A stretch of DNA of 64,000 bases from Pontibacter qinzhouensis. Lineage in GTDB: Bacteria; Bacteroidota; Bacteroidia; Cytophagales; Hymenobacteraceae. The stretch spans positions 1 to 64,000 of the forward strand of contig NZ_VRTY01000015.1 of the NCBI RefSeq assembly GCF_008017455.1, read 5' to 3'. The notes beneath the pieces were generated by a model. The model had not been told where the DNA came from. It worked only from the letters and a program-made list of their open reading frames with translations, and ran no database searches. Shown here one piece after another: positions 17,281 to 25,997 of the stretch. Each line of letters starts with the position of its first letter. Positions within the stretch are counted from its first letter, which is position 1. A program made the position numbers and the translations under genes.

Positions 17281-18021
17281 TCACCATGCGCTTTGTTCCC
17301 TCAGGATTTCCTGCAGTCGACTGGCGTTAAAGGCAGCAAAGCCATACTGGTCGTTGTCGAAGTAGATGTACACATCCAGTCCCTGCTGCTGCCAGTTTCT
17401 GCAGTTGCCGGCCCACCAGCGAAGTGTGTCGTCGGTATAACTGCCAGCGTATTTGCCTTCGGGGCCGTGCAGCCGCACGTACACAAAGTTGGTGGTTACT
17501 TCCATGGGCGAGAGGTGCCACTCGAGTTCGTAAATGCAAAAGGCTGCCTGGTGCTTTCGTAGTAGCTCCAGTACGCCAGGGGTGTACCAGCTGTGGTGCC
17601 TGAACTCGAAGGTGTAGCGGTAGTGCGAGGGGAGTGCCGCCAGAAAATCGGCCAGCCGGGTTTCGTTAACGGCCCAGCCCGGAGGCAACTGAAACAGGAT
17701 TGGCCCCAGCTTTTCTTCTAAAGCATTGGCGTTCTCGAAAAAGCGGGCAATGCTCTGCTGCGGGTCCTTCAGCTTTTTCATGTGCGTAATGTACCGGCTG
17801 GCCTTTACCGAAAACAAAAAATCGGGTGGTACGCTCTTACGCCAGTTGGCAAATGTTTCGGCGGAAGGGAGTTTATAAAACGAGTTGTTGACCTCGACTG
17901 TGCTGAAATGCTGCACATAATGACTCGTGAAGTCCTTAGGTTTCACTCCTTCCGGATAGAAGTTTCCCATCCAGTGTTTATAGTGCCAGCCCGAGGTGCC
18001 AATGTGTATTTTCCGTTCCAC
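17281..18021 (-). CDS. DUF72 (YecE-like) protein
   Basis: 246 residues of the DUF72 TIM-barrel family. The start IHIGTSGWHYKHWMGNFYPEG is the family hallmark. Later landmarks are FSTVEVNNSFYKLPS (about 40-54), FLFSVKASRYITHMKKL (about 70-86), LGPILFQLPPGW (about 105-116) and FVYVRLHGPEGKYAGSY (about 174-190). No enzymatic activity is firmly known for the family. The ATG at 18021 gives a full-length protein. It is followed on the same strand, upstream by 22 bp, by an uncharacterised gene with which it probably shares a transcript. Confidence 0.88.
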   Translation of the reverse strand: MERKIHIGTSGWHYKHWMGNFYPEGVKPKDFTSHYVQHFSTVEVNNSFYKLPSAETFANWRKSVPPDFLFSVKASRYITHMKKLKDPQQSIARFFENANALEEKLGPILFQLPPGWAVNETRLADFLAALPSHYRYTFEFRHHSWYTPGVLELLRKHQAAFCIYELEWHLSPMEVTTNFVYVRLHGPEGKYAGSYTDDTLRWWAGNCRNWQQQGLDVYIYFDNDQYGFAAFNASRLQEILREQSAW

Positions 18022-18043
18022 AACTTACTTTTAATTCCGAAGA

Positions 18044-18604
18044 CTAAAGTTCTTTATCGGTGGTGGCAAATACCAGGAAACTCAGGAAAGTATGGTACAG
18101 CTGGCAAAGCTGCCCTGGATCTGTAATGGCTTCCTGTATCCATAAATCGAGACGTGCAGGTTCGCCTGGCTCCTCCGGCAGGTACAGTTCCAGCTTGTAA
18201 TCTGAGAGGTGCAGCAGTGGCTGGCGCACATCCGGCTGGCTTAGCATCCTGATAACTTTGGCTTCGTTGTTTGTCTGCACCAGCGTGTGTGCATCGAACT
18301 CCGGGTGCCCTACCTTTACATCCTGCATACCAAGCAGTTTGCCTACTTCCTCCAGCAAGCCTTGTTGCTGCAGACTAAACCTGTAATTACCTTCCTGTTG
18401 CAAAGCGGCACTAAAAAGGGTGGTGGAGATGCCACTTTCGAAGCCGCCACCGAGGTCTATGTCTAACTGAAAATAAACCGGGTACTGCTGGTGCTGCAGT
18501 AGCGCCCGGTACTGGAACATGTCTTGTTGTTGCGCTATATCTTCTGCCAGCTTCTGGCAAATTTCTTCTATGCTGTGGCCGATTATGTGCCGTTCTTCTA
18601 TCAT
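18044..18604 (-). CDS. Conserved-looking hypothetical protein
   Basis: 186 residues with no signal peptide or membrane helix. The sequence is a soluble alpha/beta protein rich in Leu and Gln. It starts MIEERHIIGHSIEEICQKL and has a Gly-rich turn LDIDLGGGFESGISTT at about 49-64. I do not recognise the family. It has normal composition for the region and is probably co-transcribed with the DUF72 gene 22 bp downstream, which is the only clue to its role. The start at 18604 is the first in-frame ATG. Confidence 0.65.
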   Translation of the reverse strand: MIEERHIIGHSIEEICQKLAEDIAQQQDMFQYRALLQHQQYPVYFQLDIDLGGGFESGISTTLFSAALQQEGNYRFSLQQQGLLEEVGKLLGMQDVKVGHPEFDAHTLVQTNNEAKVIRMLSQPDVRQPLLHLSDYKLELYLPEEPGEPARLDLWIQEAITDPGQLCQLYHTFLSFLVFATTDKEL

Positions 18605-18697
18605 GGGTTGAGCAGCTTTGTATGTGCTGGTTAGAGGTGCTTACGCACGCGCTACAGCTAAGTTTTCGTACACGTTTTCTTGCCTTTTGCAAGTCTT

Positions 18698-18754
18698 ACC
18701 CTTGAGGTTATTTTACTTAAAAGCCTTTGGAAGGCCATTTTTATTTGAATAATT
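18698..18754 (-). repeat. 57-bp intergenic repeat, copy 7
   Basis: Reverse-strand reading: AATTATTCAAATAAAAAT, core GGCCTTCCAAAGG, end CTCAAGGGT. It lies in the spacer between cphA and the hypothetical gene. Confidence 0.85.
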
Positions 18755-19207
18755 GTATGGCAGGTTGGTTAGGCTGGTAAGTTGAGAATGCGTCTAACTT
18801 AGTAGAGTTGATATAATACCGTGCAGTACTATCACTCTTTCATTTCTGGTTCAGTACTGATCACTCTGTCATTCTGGAAGAATCTTATGCACTAGATGCA
18901 TCAGCAATGGCAGCTCTGGAAATAAGTTAGAATAGTTTCTGCTAACGCTGTAACAGCGGCACGAAGCTTTTGTATAGTTTGCTTGCTTGTTCTTTCTGTC
19001 TTGATACCAAAGCCAAAAGGCTTTTGGTGTCTTACTTACTGCACTGGCAACAGAATCTGCACTGCCTGCCTTTGCCGGGTGTTTTTACAAGCCAGCCATA
19101 CTCCCCCGGAGCCTGAGTAGAAATTCAGGTTCTGACTTTTTTGGTTTTTCTTGCTGACAGGACAAAAAACCTCTTGAACCTTCAATCGCAAAAGCCCTTA
19201 TGCTGCT
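18755..19207. other. Non-coding stretch downstream of cphA
   Basis: No coding frame is visible. The only structure is an imperfect hairpin at 19003-19031 (GATACCAAAGCC against GGCTTTTGGTGTC), which may end the cphA transcript. Confidence 0.45.
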
Positions 19208-21835
19208 TTACTCAGATACTGCCTTCCTGTGCTGAATTATCCGGAAACTTTCTACCATTTTAACTGCCTCTGGAACATTCTCAGAAAACAAGGTAATAAA
19301 GGCGCCTGCCGGGGCATATTCGAGGGCATGTGCCAGGGCCCGGGTTTCTTCTTTAATCTCAGTTACCTTTACGTGTGGAGCACCTTTTTTAATGCCTTCC
19401 TGAAGCAACAGGTTTATCTGGTGCCCATGCCTGTCGCGCGAGTCTACATCCTGTTTTATAATGATGTAGTCGAACATGGTGGCTGCCAGCTGACCGATTT
19501 TAATAATTTCTTCGTCTTTTCTGTCGCCTACGCCCGATATTATTCCTATTTTATGTGTTGCCGGCACCTGCTTCAGAAATTCGCTTATAGCCTCCATGCC
19601 TGCCACATTATGCGCATAATCAATGAGCACTTCCGACTTCGGGAGCTTAAATAAGTTCATGCGACCAGGAGTGGTTTCAGCGGAAGGCACAAAGGTGCGT
19701 AAAGCCATTTTAATCTCATTAACTTCGAAATGGGCTATATAAGCTGCCAAGGTAGCTGCTAACACATTTTGTATGTTAAAACGGGCTCGTCCGCCAAAGG
19801 TAAGAGGTATGTCGGCCACCCGGTCTATGCGCATTTTGTAAGAATTCTTGAAAATAGAGATAAAGCCGTCTTCTAATACTGCCGCCAGTCCTCCTTTCTG
19901 GATGTGTTTCAGGATGCGGGGATTCTGCTCATTCATACTGAACAATGCTACTTTACAGGCGAGGTTACCTGCCATGGCATACACCAGGTCGTCGTCAGCG
20001 TTTAGTATGGCAAAGCCGTCGGCACAAACAGTTTTGGGAATAACTGCTTTAACCTGGGCCATATCTTCGAGCGTGTTAATGTCTTTCAGGCCCAGATGGT
20101 CTTCAGATACGTTCAGCACAATACCAATATCGCATTTCCTGAAGGCAAGGCCGGCGCGCACGATGCCACCCCTGGCGCACTCCAGCACGGCATAGTTTAC
20201 AGTAGGGTCCTTTAGTACAAACTCGCTGCTAAACGAGCCGGTGGTATCGCCGGCTATAATCTTATTCTCTTGAATGTAGATGCCATCGGTTGTGGTAAAA
20301 CCTACCTGGTAGCCTTTTTGCCGGAGCATGTGCGCAATAAGGCGGGTGGTGGTTGTTTTACCGTTGGTGCCTGTAACAGCTACAATAGGAATGCGGCTGG
20401 GGCTGCCATGCGGAAACAGCATATTTATTATAGGCTCCGCTACATTACGTGCCAGGCCTTCGGTAGGCGAAATATGCATGCGCAGACCGGGAGCCGCGTT
20501 AACCTCTATTACTGCACCTCGGGCTTCAGGCAGCGGAATGGCAATATCAGTGGTCATCACATCAATACCGCAAATGTCGAGCCCTATAATGCCGGCTATT
20601 CGCTCAGCCATCTGCACATTGTAAGGGTGCACCAGGTCGGTTACGTCGGTAGCAGTGCCTCCTGTACTTAAATTAGCTGTGTTTTTCAGGAAAAGGACCT
20701 GTCCGGCAGGCAATACCGATTTCAGGGTAAGGTCTTTATCTTTTAAGATGGAGCGTGTTAGTTTATCTATTTTAATATGTGTCAGAGCTTTTTCGTGCCC
20801 TATGCCGCGCCTGGGGTCCTGGTTCACCTGCTTTACCAGCTGCTGTATCGTAGAAACGCCATCTCCGGTTACCATGGCGGGTGTGCGTTTGGCAGCGGCT
20901 ACAAACTTTCCGTTTATTACGAGCATTCTGTAATCGTCGCCAGCTATATATTGCTCTGCCATTACAGCCTCAGAAAAGCGTTGCGCCTCGGCCAGACCTT
21001 TTAAGGCTTCTTTCCAGGTTCTAAGGTTTATGCTGGCTCCTTTGCCCTGGTTGCCGTGCAGCGGCTTTAGTACAATCGGGTAATCCAGCTCTGCTATGGC
21101 GGCTTCTAAGTCGGTTGTGTTATACACGATCTTACCATGGGGTACTGGAATACCCGCCTCGTCCAGAATAACTTTTGTCTCGTTTTTATCGCCGGCACTT
21201 TCTACTGCAAAATAGGAGGTGTTGCTTGTGATGGCCGCCTGAATATGTTTTTGATAGATGCCATAACCAAGCTGAATAAGGTTTCGCTTTTGGTTGTTGA
21301 TGTAGGGGATGTCTCTGCTGACAGCCTCCATAACAATAGCTTCGGTGCTGGGTCCGAAATATTCATCTTCCCTGATCTGGTGTAGCCGGGCTATGTCCTG
21401 CACAATGCTGACCCGTTGCCCCCTGGCCAGCGCTTCTGTTATCCGGACGGCTGCCTGTGCGGCGTAGGCTCCTGCCCGTTCCTGCTGATACGAGAAAACC
21501 ACGAAATCTTCTCCGGGTGCAGGAGCAGGGTACCTGCGGCCATAGCCACAGTCCATGCCAGCCATGGTCTGCAGTTCGAGGGCAATATGCTGTACTACTT
21601 TGCTTAAAATAGTACCCTGGCGTACCAACCTGAAAAAACCTCCTTCGGTACCTTCTAAAGACCGGTGCTTATACATGCCAGGAAATAGTTTTTCCAGTTT
21701 GTCAGAGAAGCCGGGTATCTCGTTTGTGGTCAGCTCCTGCTGGTCTTCCATTTGCAGCTTCAGAACTATAATTTTGGGGTGCTTCACAGACCAGTAATTC
21801 GGACCGCGCATAATCCTTACTTCAACAATTTTCAT
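19208..21835 (-). CDS. cphA: Cyanophycin synthetase
   Basis: 875 residues, the usual length. It adds Asp to the backbone and Arg to its side chain, using ATP, to make cyanophycin. Order of domains: N-terminal domain (about 1-160); ATP-grasp (about 210-480) with YPIVLKPLHGNQGKGASINL and AVIEVNAAPGLRMH; then a Mur-ligase-like part (about 485-870) with the P-loop VTGTNGKTTTTRLI, LECARGGIVRAGLAFRKCDI, NVSEDHLG and LIDYAHNVAG. It is a single gene divergent from the disordered-protein gene. Cyanophycinase lies about 9 kb away. All key motifs appear intact, so activity is likely. Confidence 0.95.
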   Translation of the reverse strand: MKIVEVRIMRGPNYWSVKHPKIIVLKLQMEDQQELTTNEIPGFSDKLEKLFPGMYKHRSLEGTEGGFFRLVRQGTILSKVVQHIALELQTMAGMDCGYGRRYPAPAPGEDFVVFSYQQERAGAYAAQAAVRITEALARGQRVSIVQDIARLHQIREDEYFGPSTEAIVMEAVSRDIPYINNQKRNLIQLGYGIYQKHIQAAITSNTSYFAVESAGDKNETKVILDEAGIPVPHGKIVYNTTDLEAAIAELDYPIVLKPLHGNQGKGASINLRTWKEALKGLAEAQRFSEAVMAEQYIAGDDYRMLVINGKFVAAAKRTPAMVTGDGVSTIQQLVKQVNQDPRRGIGHEKALTHIKIDKLTRSILKDKDLTLKSVLPAGQVLFLKNTANLSTGGTATDVTDLVHPYNVQMAERIAGIIGLDICGIDVMTTDIAIPLPEARGAVIEVNAAPGLRMHISPTEGLARNVAEPIINMLFPHGSPSRIPIVAVTGTNGKTTTTRLIAHMLRQKGYQVGFTTTDGIYIQENKIIAGDTTGSFSSEFVLKDPTVNYAVLECARGGIVRAGLAFRKCDIGIVLNVSEDHLGLKDINTLEDMAQVKAVIPKTVCADGFAILNADDDLVYAMAGNLACKVALFSMNEQNPRILKHIQKGGLAAVLEDGFISIFKNSYKMRIDRVADIPLTFGGRARFNIQNVLAATLAAYIAHFEVNEIKMALRTFVPSAETTPGRMNLFKLPKSEVLIDYAHNVAGMEAISEFLKQVPATHKIGIISGVGDRKDEEIIKIGQLAATMFDYIIIKQDVDSRDRHGHQINLLLQEGIKKGAPHVKVTEIKEETRALAHALEYAPAGAFITLFSENVPEAVKMVESFRIIQHRKAVSE

Positions 21836-22232
21836 ATAGGTTATGTTAATAAAACAAATTTACCCGTTGCTTACTGTTTAGGTGGGCAAGGCAGGAAGTG
21901 CAGGAAAGATCTGATGTATCTGACCGAAAAAGTCTTATAGTAGTGCTTTACGAAAATCAGCCGGATTTGTAGAAACAGATACTTTAAATTTCTGAAATAC
22001 TGGGCTGCGTATTTAACCTGATGTGCATAAATTACGGTGCTGGCCGTACGTGTAAAAACTGATTTTTTAAAATTTATAACATGTTGATACATAATTTGTT
22101 GCTGTATATGCAGAAGGTTGCATTTTATTTAAGGAACTGCCAATTTTTATGCATTGACACCTCAACCAGAAAGTAAACTCTGCGTTTAAACTAAATAACA
22201 AGTATTAGTTAAATTTTACATCAACTACGACA
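21836..22232. other. Divergent promoter region of cphA and its neighbour
   Basis: 397 AT-rich bases between divergent starts. I see no palindrome or consensus Bacteroidota promoter that I would defend. Confidence 0.4.
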
Positions 22233-23090
22233 ATGTCTAAACAGTATCAGCGTATTAACGAAGATGGTGGCTACGGCTACCATGACAATCCGTACGGTTT
22301 TGAAAGAAGTCAAAAGACAGGCGGCAACCAGGCAGATTTCTCAGGCCGGGTTGATGACAATATCCGTCATGCCTGGGAAGGTAATGCTGGTGATGAAAAC
22401 CGTCGCAGACAGGACAACCAGCTGTCTGGATACTCTGATGTAGATAGGTTTAGCCGAGGTCGTTACAGTTCTCTACCTGATTACGGCGATTATGGCACTC
22501 CACCTGCTGATCATCAAGAAGCAACAGATTTCAGATCAGGACAGTTTTTTCATCGTCAGGAGTTCGGACAAACAAGAGGGCAGAGCGCGGGCAGCTCATA
22601 CTCAGATAACAGTTATGGCCGCAACTTCATGGATGCCACTTACGGTTCATCAGCAGGGAGAGGCAGTGAGGCAGAGCGCAGAATTAGCGGAGCAGCCTTT
22701 ACGGGTATAAACTACAGCGATCCGGCCAGGCAGGGCAGTTCCGGTTCTATGGGAGGCGGCAGCTTTGGCAGTGGTGGCGGTAGCTTTGGTGGCGGTATTT
22801 ACAGTGAGACAGGTACTATGGGTACGCCCAGGCAGATGGGCAGTAGCAGAGGCTGGACACCAGACACTTACAGGCAGCAACGGCAGGAAGAAACACACCT
22901 CAGCGGTAGCCCCATGCGGTCAGGTATTTATGGTTCAGACTATAACGACGGCTCCGATTATGAGCTTACAACCTGGACAGGGCAAAGCCGCAGCTTTACG
23001 GATGGAGACTATGGCACCTCCGAAACAGAAGAACAAAAGGATCGCTTGCCAGATTACAAGCGCAGAGGCTGGAACAGCAGAAATTTGTAG
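22233..23090 (+). CDS. Disordered Gly/Ser/Tyr/Arg-rich protein of unknown function
   Basis: 285 residues with almost no hydrophobic core. The sequence is dominated by Gly, Ser, Asp, Arg, Tyr and Gln, with a glycine-serine run at about 168-190 (SMGGGSFGSGGG). Recurrent short motifs include YGDYG, SDYND and SYSDN. There is no signal peptide, membrane span or cysteine. Tyr/Gly/Arg-rich compositions of this kind favour phase separation or surface coating, but that is inference. The frame is clean over its full length and ends before a strong bidirectional terminator, so it is a real gene. It is divergent from cyanophycin synthetase. Confidence 0.75.
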   Translation: MSKQYQRINEDGGYGYHDNPYGFERSQKTGGNQADFSGRVDDNIRHAWEGNAGDENRRRQDNQLSGYSDVDRFSRGRYSSLPDYGDYGTPPADHQEATDFRSGQFFHRQEFGQTRGQSAGSSYSDNSYGRNFMDATYGSSAGRGSEAERRISGAAFTGINYSDPARQGSSGSMGGGSFGSGGGSFGGGIYSETGTMGTPRQMGSSRGWTPDTYRQQRQEETHLSGSPMRSGIYGSDYNDGSDYELTTWTGQSRSFTDGDYGTSETEEQKDRLPDYKRRGWNSRNL

Positions 23091-23190
23091 TGAATGCTCC
23101 TGATGCACGCTAGTGGTACAGCCTGCTTAACAACTCTTAAATTGCTTATGAAGTTATAACTAACAAACCAAGGAATCTTAAACATAGCTG

Positions 23191-23266
23191 AAAACCTTAC
23201 AGATTCTCATAGACAAACGGCCCGCCATAGTGTGGGCCTTTTGTCTATGAGAATCTGTAAGGTTTT
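23191..23266. terminator. Very long perfect hairpin terminator between convergent genes
   Basis: Outer arms of 27 bases (AAAACCTTACAGATTCTC and onward, mirrored exactly) enclose an inner GGCCC/GGGCC stem. The right arm ends GGTTTT. It separates the disordered-protein gene from the convergent STAS gene. Confidence 0.85.
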
Positions 23267-23314
23267 GATTTTGTAAAGCCCACTAATCAGGTAGAACCTG
23301 GTTTTAAGTAAAAA

Positions 23315-23695
23315 TTAGCTGTTTAACCCAGGTGCCTGTGCTAGCATATGGTTTGACCGATACATGTAATAAGCCAACTCTTTAGTAGGTATTACAGGTA
23401 AGGTAGCATCTAACTGCGTGGTATTAAATAAGTACTGAATTTGCTGATTTAACTGAATCAACAGGAAGTTAATATTATGCTCCTTCAGAATGTGCTGGTA
23501 CAGAATTAAAAATTCTATGGCTTCGGTGGTTATGCTCTTCAACAAACTACAGTCAAGCCAAACTTCTTTTTGAGCCTTCCGGGCAATAATAGCCTGCAGA
23601 AGTGTAGATTTTAAAACAGAGAATGTTTTAGTTTCTAAGTCACCGGCCAGTTGAATATGAAATATATTATCTTCAGTTGTAATGGTTATTTTCAT
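23315..23695 (-). CDS. STAS-domain protein (anti-sigma factor antagonist-like)
   Basis: 126 residues from the ATG at 23695 (MKITITTEDNIFHIQLAGDLE). An in-frame ATG at 23869 would add a hydrophobic leader, but STAS proteins normally start where I place it. The fold is visible as IFHIQLAGDLET, VWLDCSLLKSITTEAIEFLILY and INFLLIQLNQQIQYLF. The usual D-S-S-G phospho-acceptor loop reads KSITTEA, so a Ser or Thr could still be phosphorylated. Such proteins act in partner-switching control of sigma factors; no partner kinase or sigma gene is adjacent. Confidence 0.75.
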   Translation of the reverse strand: MKITITTEDNIFHIQLAGDLETKTFSVLKSTLLQAIIARKAQKEVWLDCSLLKSITTEAIEFLILYQHILKEHNINFLLIQLNQQIQYLFNTTQLDATLPVIPTKELAYYMYRSNHMLAQAPGLNS

Positions 23696-24950
23696 ATGAT
23701 AAAATCCTACTTCTACACTATGTCTATTCCTGAAATGTACGGGTACAGCAGATTTACTACTTCTGAATTTTAGGCCTTTAGAGTTAATTGTAAAGGAGAT
23801 GCCTAAGAAGAACGGAGTGTAAAAATCAAAAAAATAGCCAATGACGAAAACAAATATAGTGTTAAGCACTTGATTAGCAAATACCTGGAAGCAGGTATTT
23901 TGGAAGAATTAAATAATTTTTTTTTAATTGGTTAATCAGGCTACTTGTGGTCCGGCAGCTTTATACTTAATAACAATAATGAGCCAATTTAAACCCCTTT
24001 TACAATAAGCCTAAATCTGATCTTGTTGCTATACTTAAAATCAATGTAGAAGCAGTTTGCTTACACCTAATTGTTATTTTTAGTTTAAATATGTAAAAGA
24101 AGATACTACTGAAGGAGGGAAGCACGGTTAAATGATAAGTCATGTTGAGTGACTCAAGTGAAAGACTTGCTGAGGCTTCAGTTTTAAAGTCTTTTTTTAC
24201 CTAAAGAGCTTGCTGCCCGGCAGAATGCCTCAAAAAGGAAATTTGACTGCTACAAATATAGTTGACGATATATAAACATGGTATCTCCTTAAAATAACTT
24301 ATTATTGTATCAAATTAAACTCGCTTTTAGTAGGAAGATGGACGAGGGCTTAATTTGAGAAAGATGGTGGAAGTTTGTCTTAAAGGATGAAGTACAATAC
24401 GGTATTCTAACTTACCGTCGTTATAAAGTTTACCCACACCCAATCCATTATTTTTTTTATAATAATCTGATAAAAAACATATATTGGAATTGTTATAAGT
24501 TCAGAACAGACAATCATAACACAGGTAAAACTGACCCTAATTCATGTTAATAAGCTCTATCTGTGATTTGGGGTTAATACGCACCTAGGTGGGTGGCAAA
24601 TACTTAAATTTAATTTTATTCGTCGAAATGTCTTCTCTGACAACTATATTTAAAAAATATTAGGTTTGAGCAGAAACTGCGCGGTGTTACAAAACGGCAA
24701 TTTTATTTGATAATACTAATCTAACTACCACCTTAGGCTGCTTAGTCAGTAGTTGCCGTAACCTTGTTAACTTACAAATTTGTTATAAACTTAGAATTAT
24801 TTAAAAAGGTTATTGAATAGGCTTCTTATGGTGCTCATTTAATTATTTTCTGAAAAACTAGTATATTTTTTTGTAATTTAAGATGGTGGTAACAATCTAT
24901 AAATAATGTTGTCACATCAAAATCTATCAAACACACTTTGCACGAGTTCT
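23696..24950. other. 1.25-kb AT-rich region without recognisable gene
   Basis: Both strands lack a convincing coding frame. The region is strongly AT-rich, with no long inverted repeat and no copy of the 57-bp element. It may hold regulatory DNA or an unrecognised RNA gene. Confidence 0.45.
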
Positions 24951-25613
24951 ATGATAAATGTTATTATTACAGATGATCATAAAATTATTCGCGATGGAAT
25001 AATCGCCTTACTTCACAACGACCCTGCTATAACAGTAGTAGGAGAGGCTTCTAATGGCAAAGAACTAATTGAACTTTTAGATAGTGTTACTCCTGATGTC
25101 GTTTTACTTGACATAAACATGCCGGAACTGGATGGGTTTGAGACAACAAAATATTTAAAGCAACATTACCCAAACGTGAAAGTCCTGGTGCTTTCTATGC
25201 TCGATCATGAGAGCTATGTAAACAGGGTAATTGAACTAGGGGCTTCTGGCTATATTCTTAAAAACTCAGGCAAGGAAGAACTTTCTGCGGCTATCAGGCT
25301 CGTGTCCAGTGGGCACATCTACATCAGTTCTACAGTGGCATTAGACCTGCTGAAGAAAATAGGAAACCAGAATATGTTCAGCTCTGTGACTTGCCCCGAT
25401 ACAAAGGACAAAAAATACAAAGACATTTCGAAACGTGAGCTGGAAGTACTCACACTTATTGGAGAGGGTTATACCAATGCCGAAATAGCCGAAAGACTTT
25501 TCACAAGCAAGCGTACCATTGAAACGCACCGCCAGAACCTGCTCGAAAAAACTCAAACCAAAAACACGGCAACGCTAATAAAATATGCGCTTCAGAATAA
25601 TATTATAAATTAA
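24951..25613 (+). CDS. NarL/LuxR-type response regulator
   Basis: 220 residues from ATG 24951 (MINVIITDDHKIIRDG); a longer frame from 24906 adds an unlikely leader. The receiver domain (about 1-118) has the acidic pair D8-D9, phospho-acceptor D54 in LLDINMPELDG, and the conserved lysine in YILKNSG. The C-terminal LuxR helix-turn-helix (about 155-215) reads SKRELEVLTLIGEGYTNAEI, ending in SKRTIETHRQN. It would be phosphorylated by a sensor kinase and bind DNA. No kinase gene is nearby, so it is an orphan. A strong terminator follows 18 bp after the stop. Confidence 0.92.
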   Translation: MINVIITDDHKIIRDGIIALLHNDPAITVVGEASNGKELIELLDSVTPDVVLLDINMPELDGFETTKYLKQHYPNVKVLVLSMLDHESYVNRVIELGASGYILKNSGKEELSAAIRLVSSGHIYISSTVALDLLKKIGNQNMFSSVTCPDTKDKKYKDISKRELEVLTLIGEGYTNAEIAERLFTSKRTIETHRQNLLEKTQTKNTATLIKYALQNNIIN

Positions 25614-25630
25614 CTGTAGTCGAAGGCACG

Positions 25631-25670
25631 AAAAAAGTGCGGCCCTCATTTCGGGAGCCGCACTTTTTTT
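25631..25670. terminator. Bidirectional intrinsic terminator
   Basis: AAAAAAGTGCGGC and GCCGCACTTTTTTT form the stem around CCTCATTTCGGGA. It lies between the convergent response-regulator gene and the small reverse gene. Confidence 0.88.
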
Positions 25671-25690
25671 GTGCTTCCGCAGGAAACGTC

Positions 25691-25933
25691 CTAAACCTGC
25701 TCCTTTTGCACCTGAGAAATTTTGTTTACCAGTTGTTCGTCGCTTAGTTCTGCCAGCCAATTATTCGGCACCTGCAGCCGTACTGTTTGGGCACCACCGC
25801 TAGGTGTACAAACCAATGTTACCATGTTGTCTGCGTCTCCAGCCTTGTCGGCAACTTCTTTGCCAAGTGCGGCATAAGCCTGCACACAAGTCCAGGTGGT
25901 ATTTTCTGTATCTGTTACTTCTCTTTGCTCCAT
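25691..25933 (-). CDS. Small hypothetical protein
   Basis: 80 residues, acidic, no signal peptide or membrane helix. It starts MEQREVTDTENTTWTCVQAY and ends in a helical stretch ELSDEQLVNKISQVQKEQV. The middle (NMVTLVCTPSGGAQTVRLQV) suggests a small beta-rich fold. I do not recognise the family. It follows the pepD gene on the same strand at a distance of 64 bp and precedes a terminator, so it is probably the last gene of that transcript. Confidence 0.6.
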   Translation of the reverse strand: MEQREVTDTENTTWTCVQAYAALGKEVADKAGDADNMVTLVCTPSGGAQTVRLQVPNNWLAELSDEQLVNKISQVQKEQV

Positions 25934-25997
25934 CCGTTTTTAGAAAATTATAGGCAAATTTATTTTTATCTGGCTGCCTGTTGTTGCTACTGCTGGC

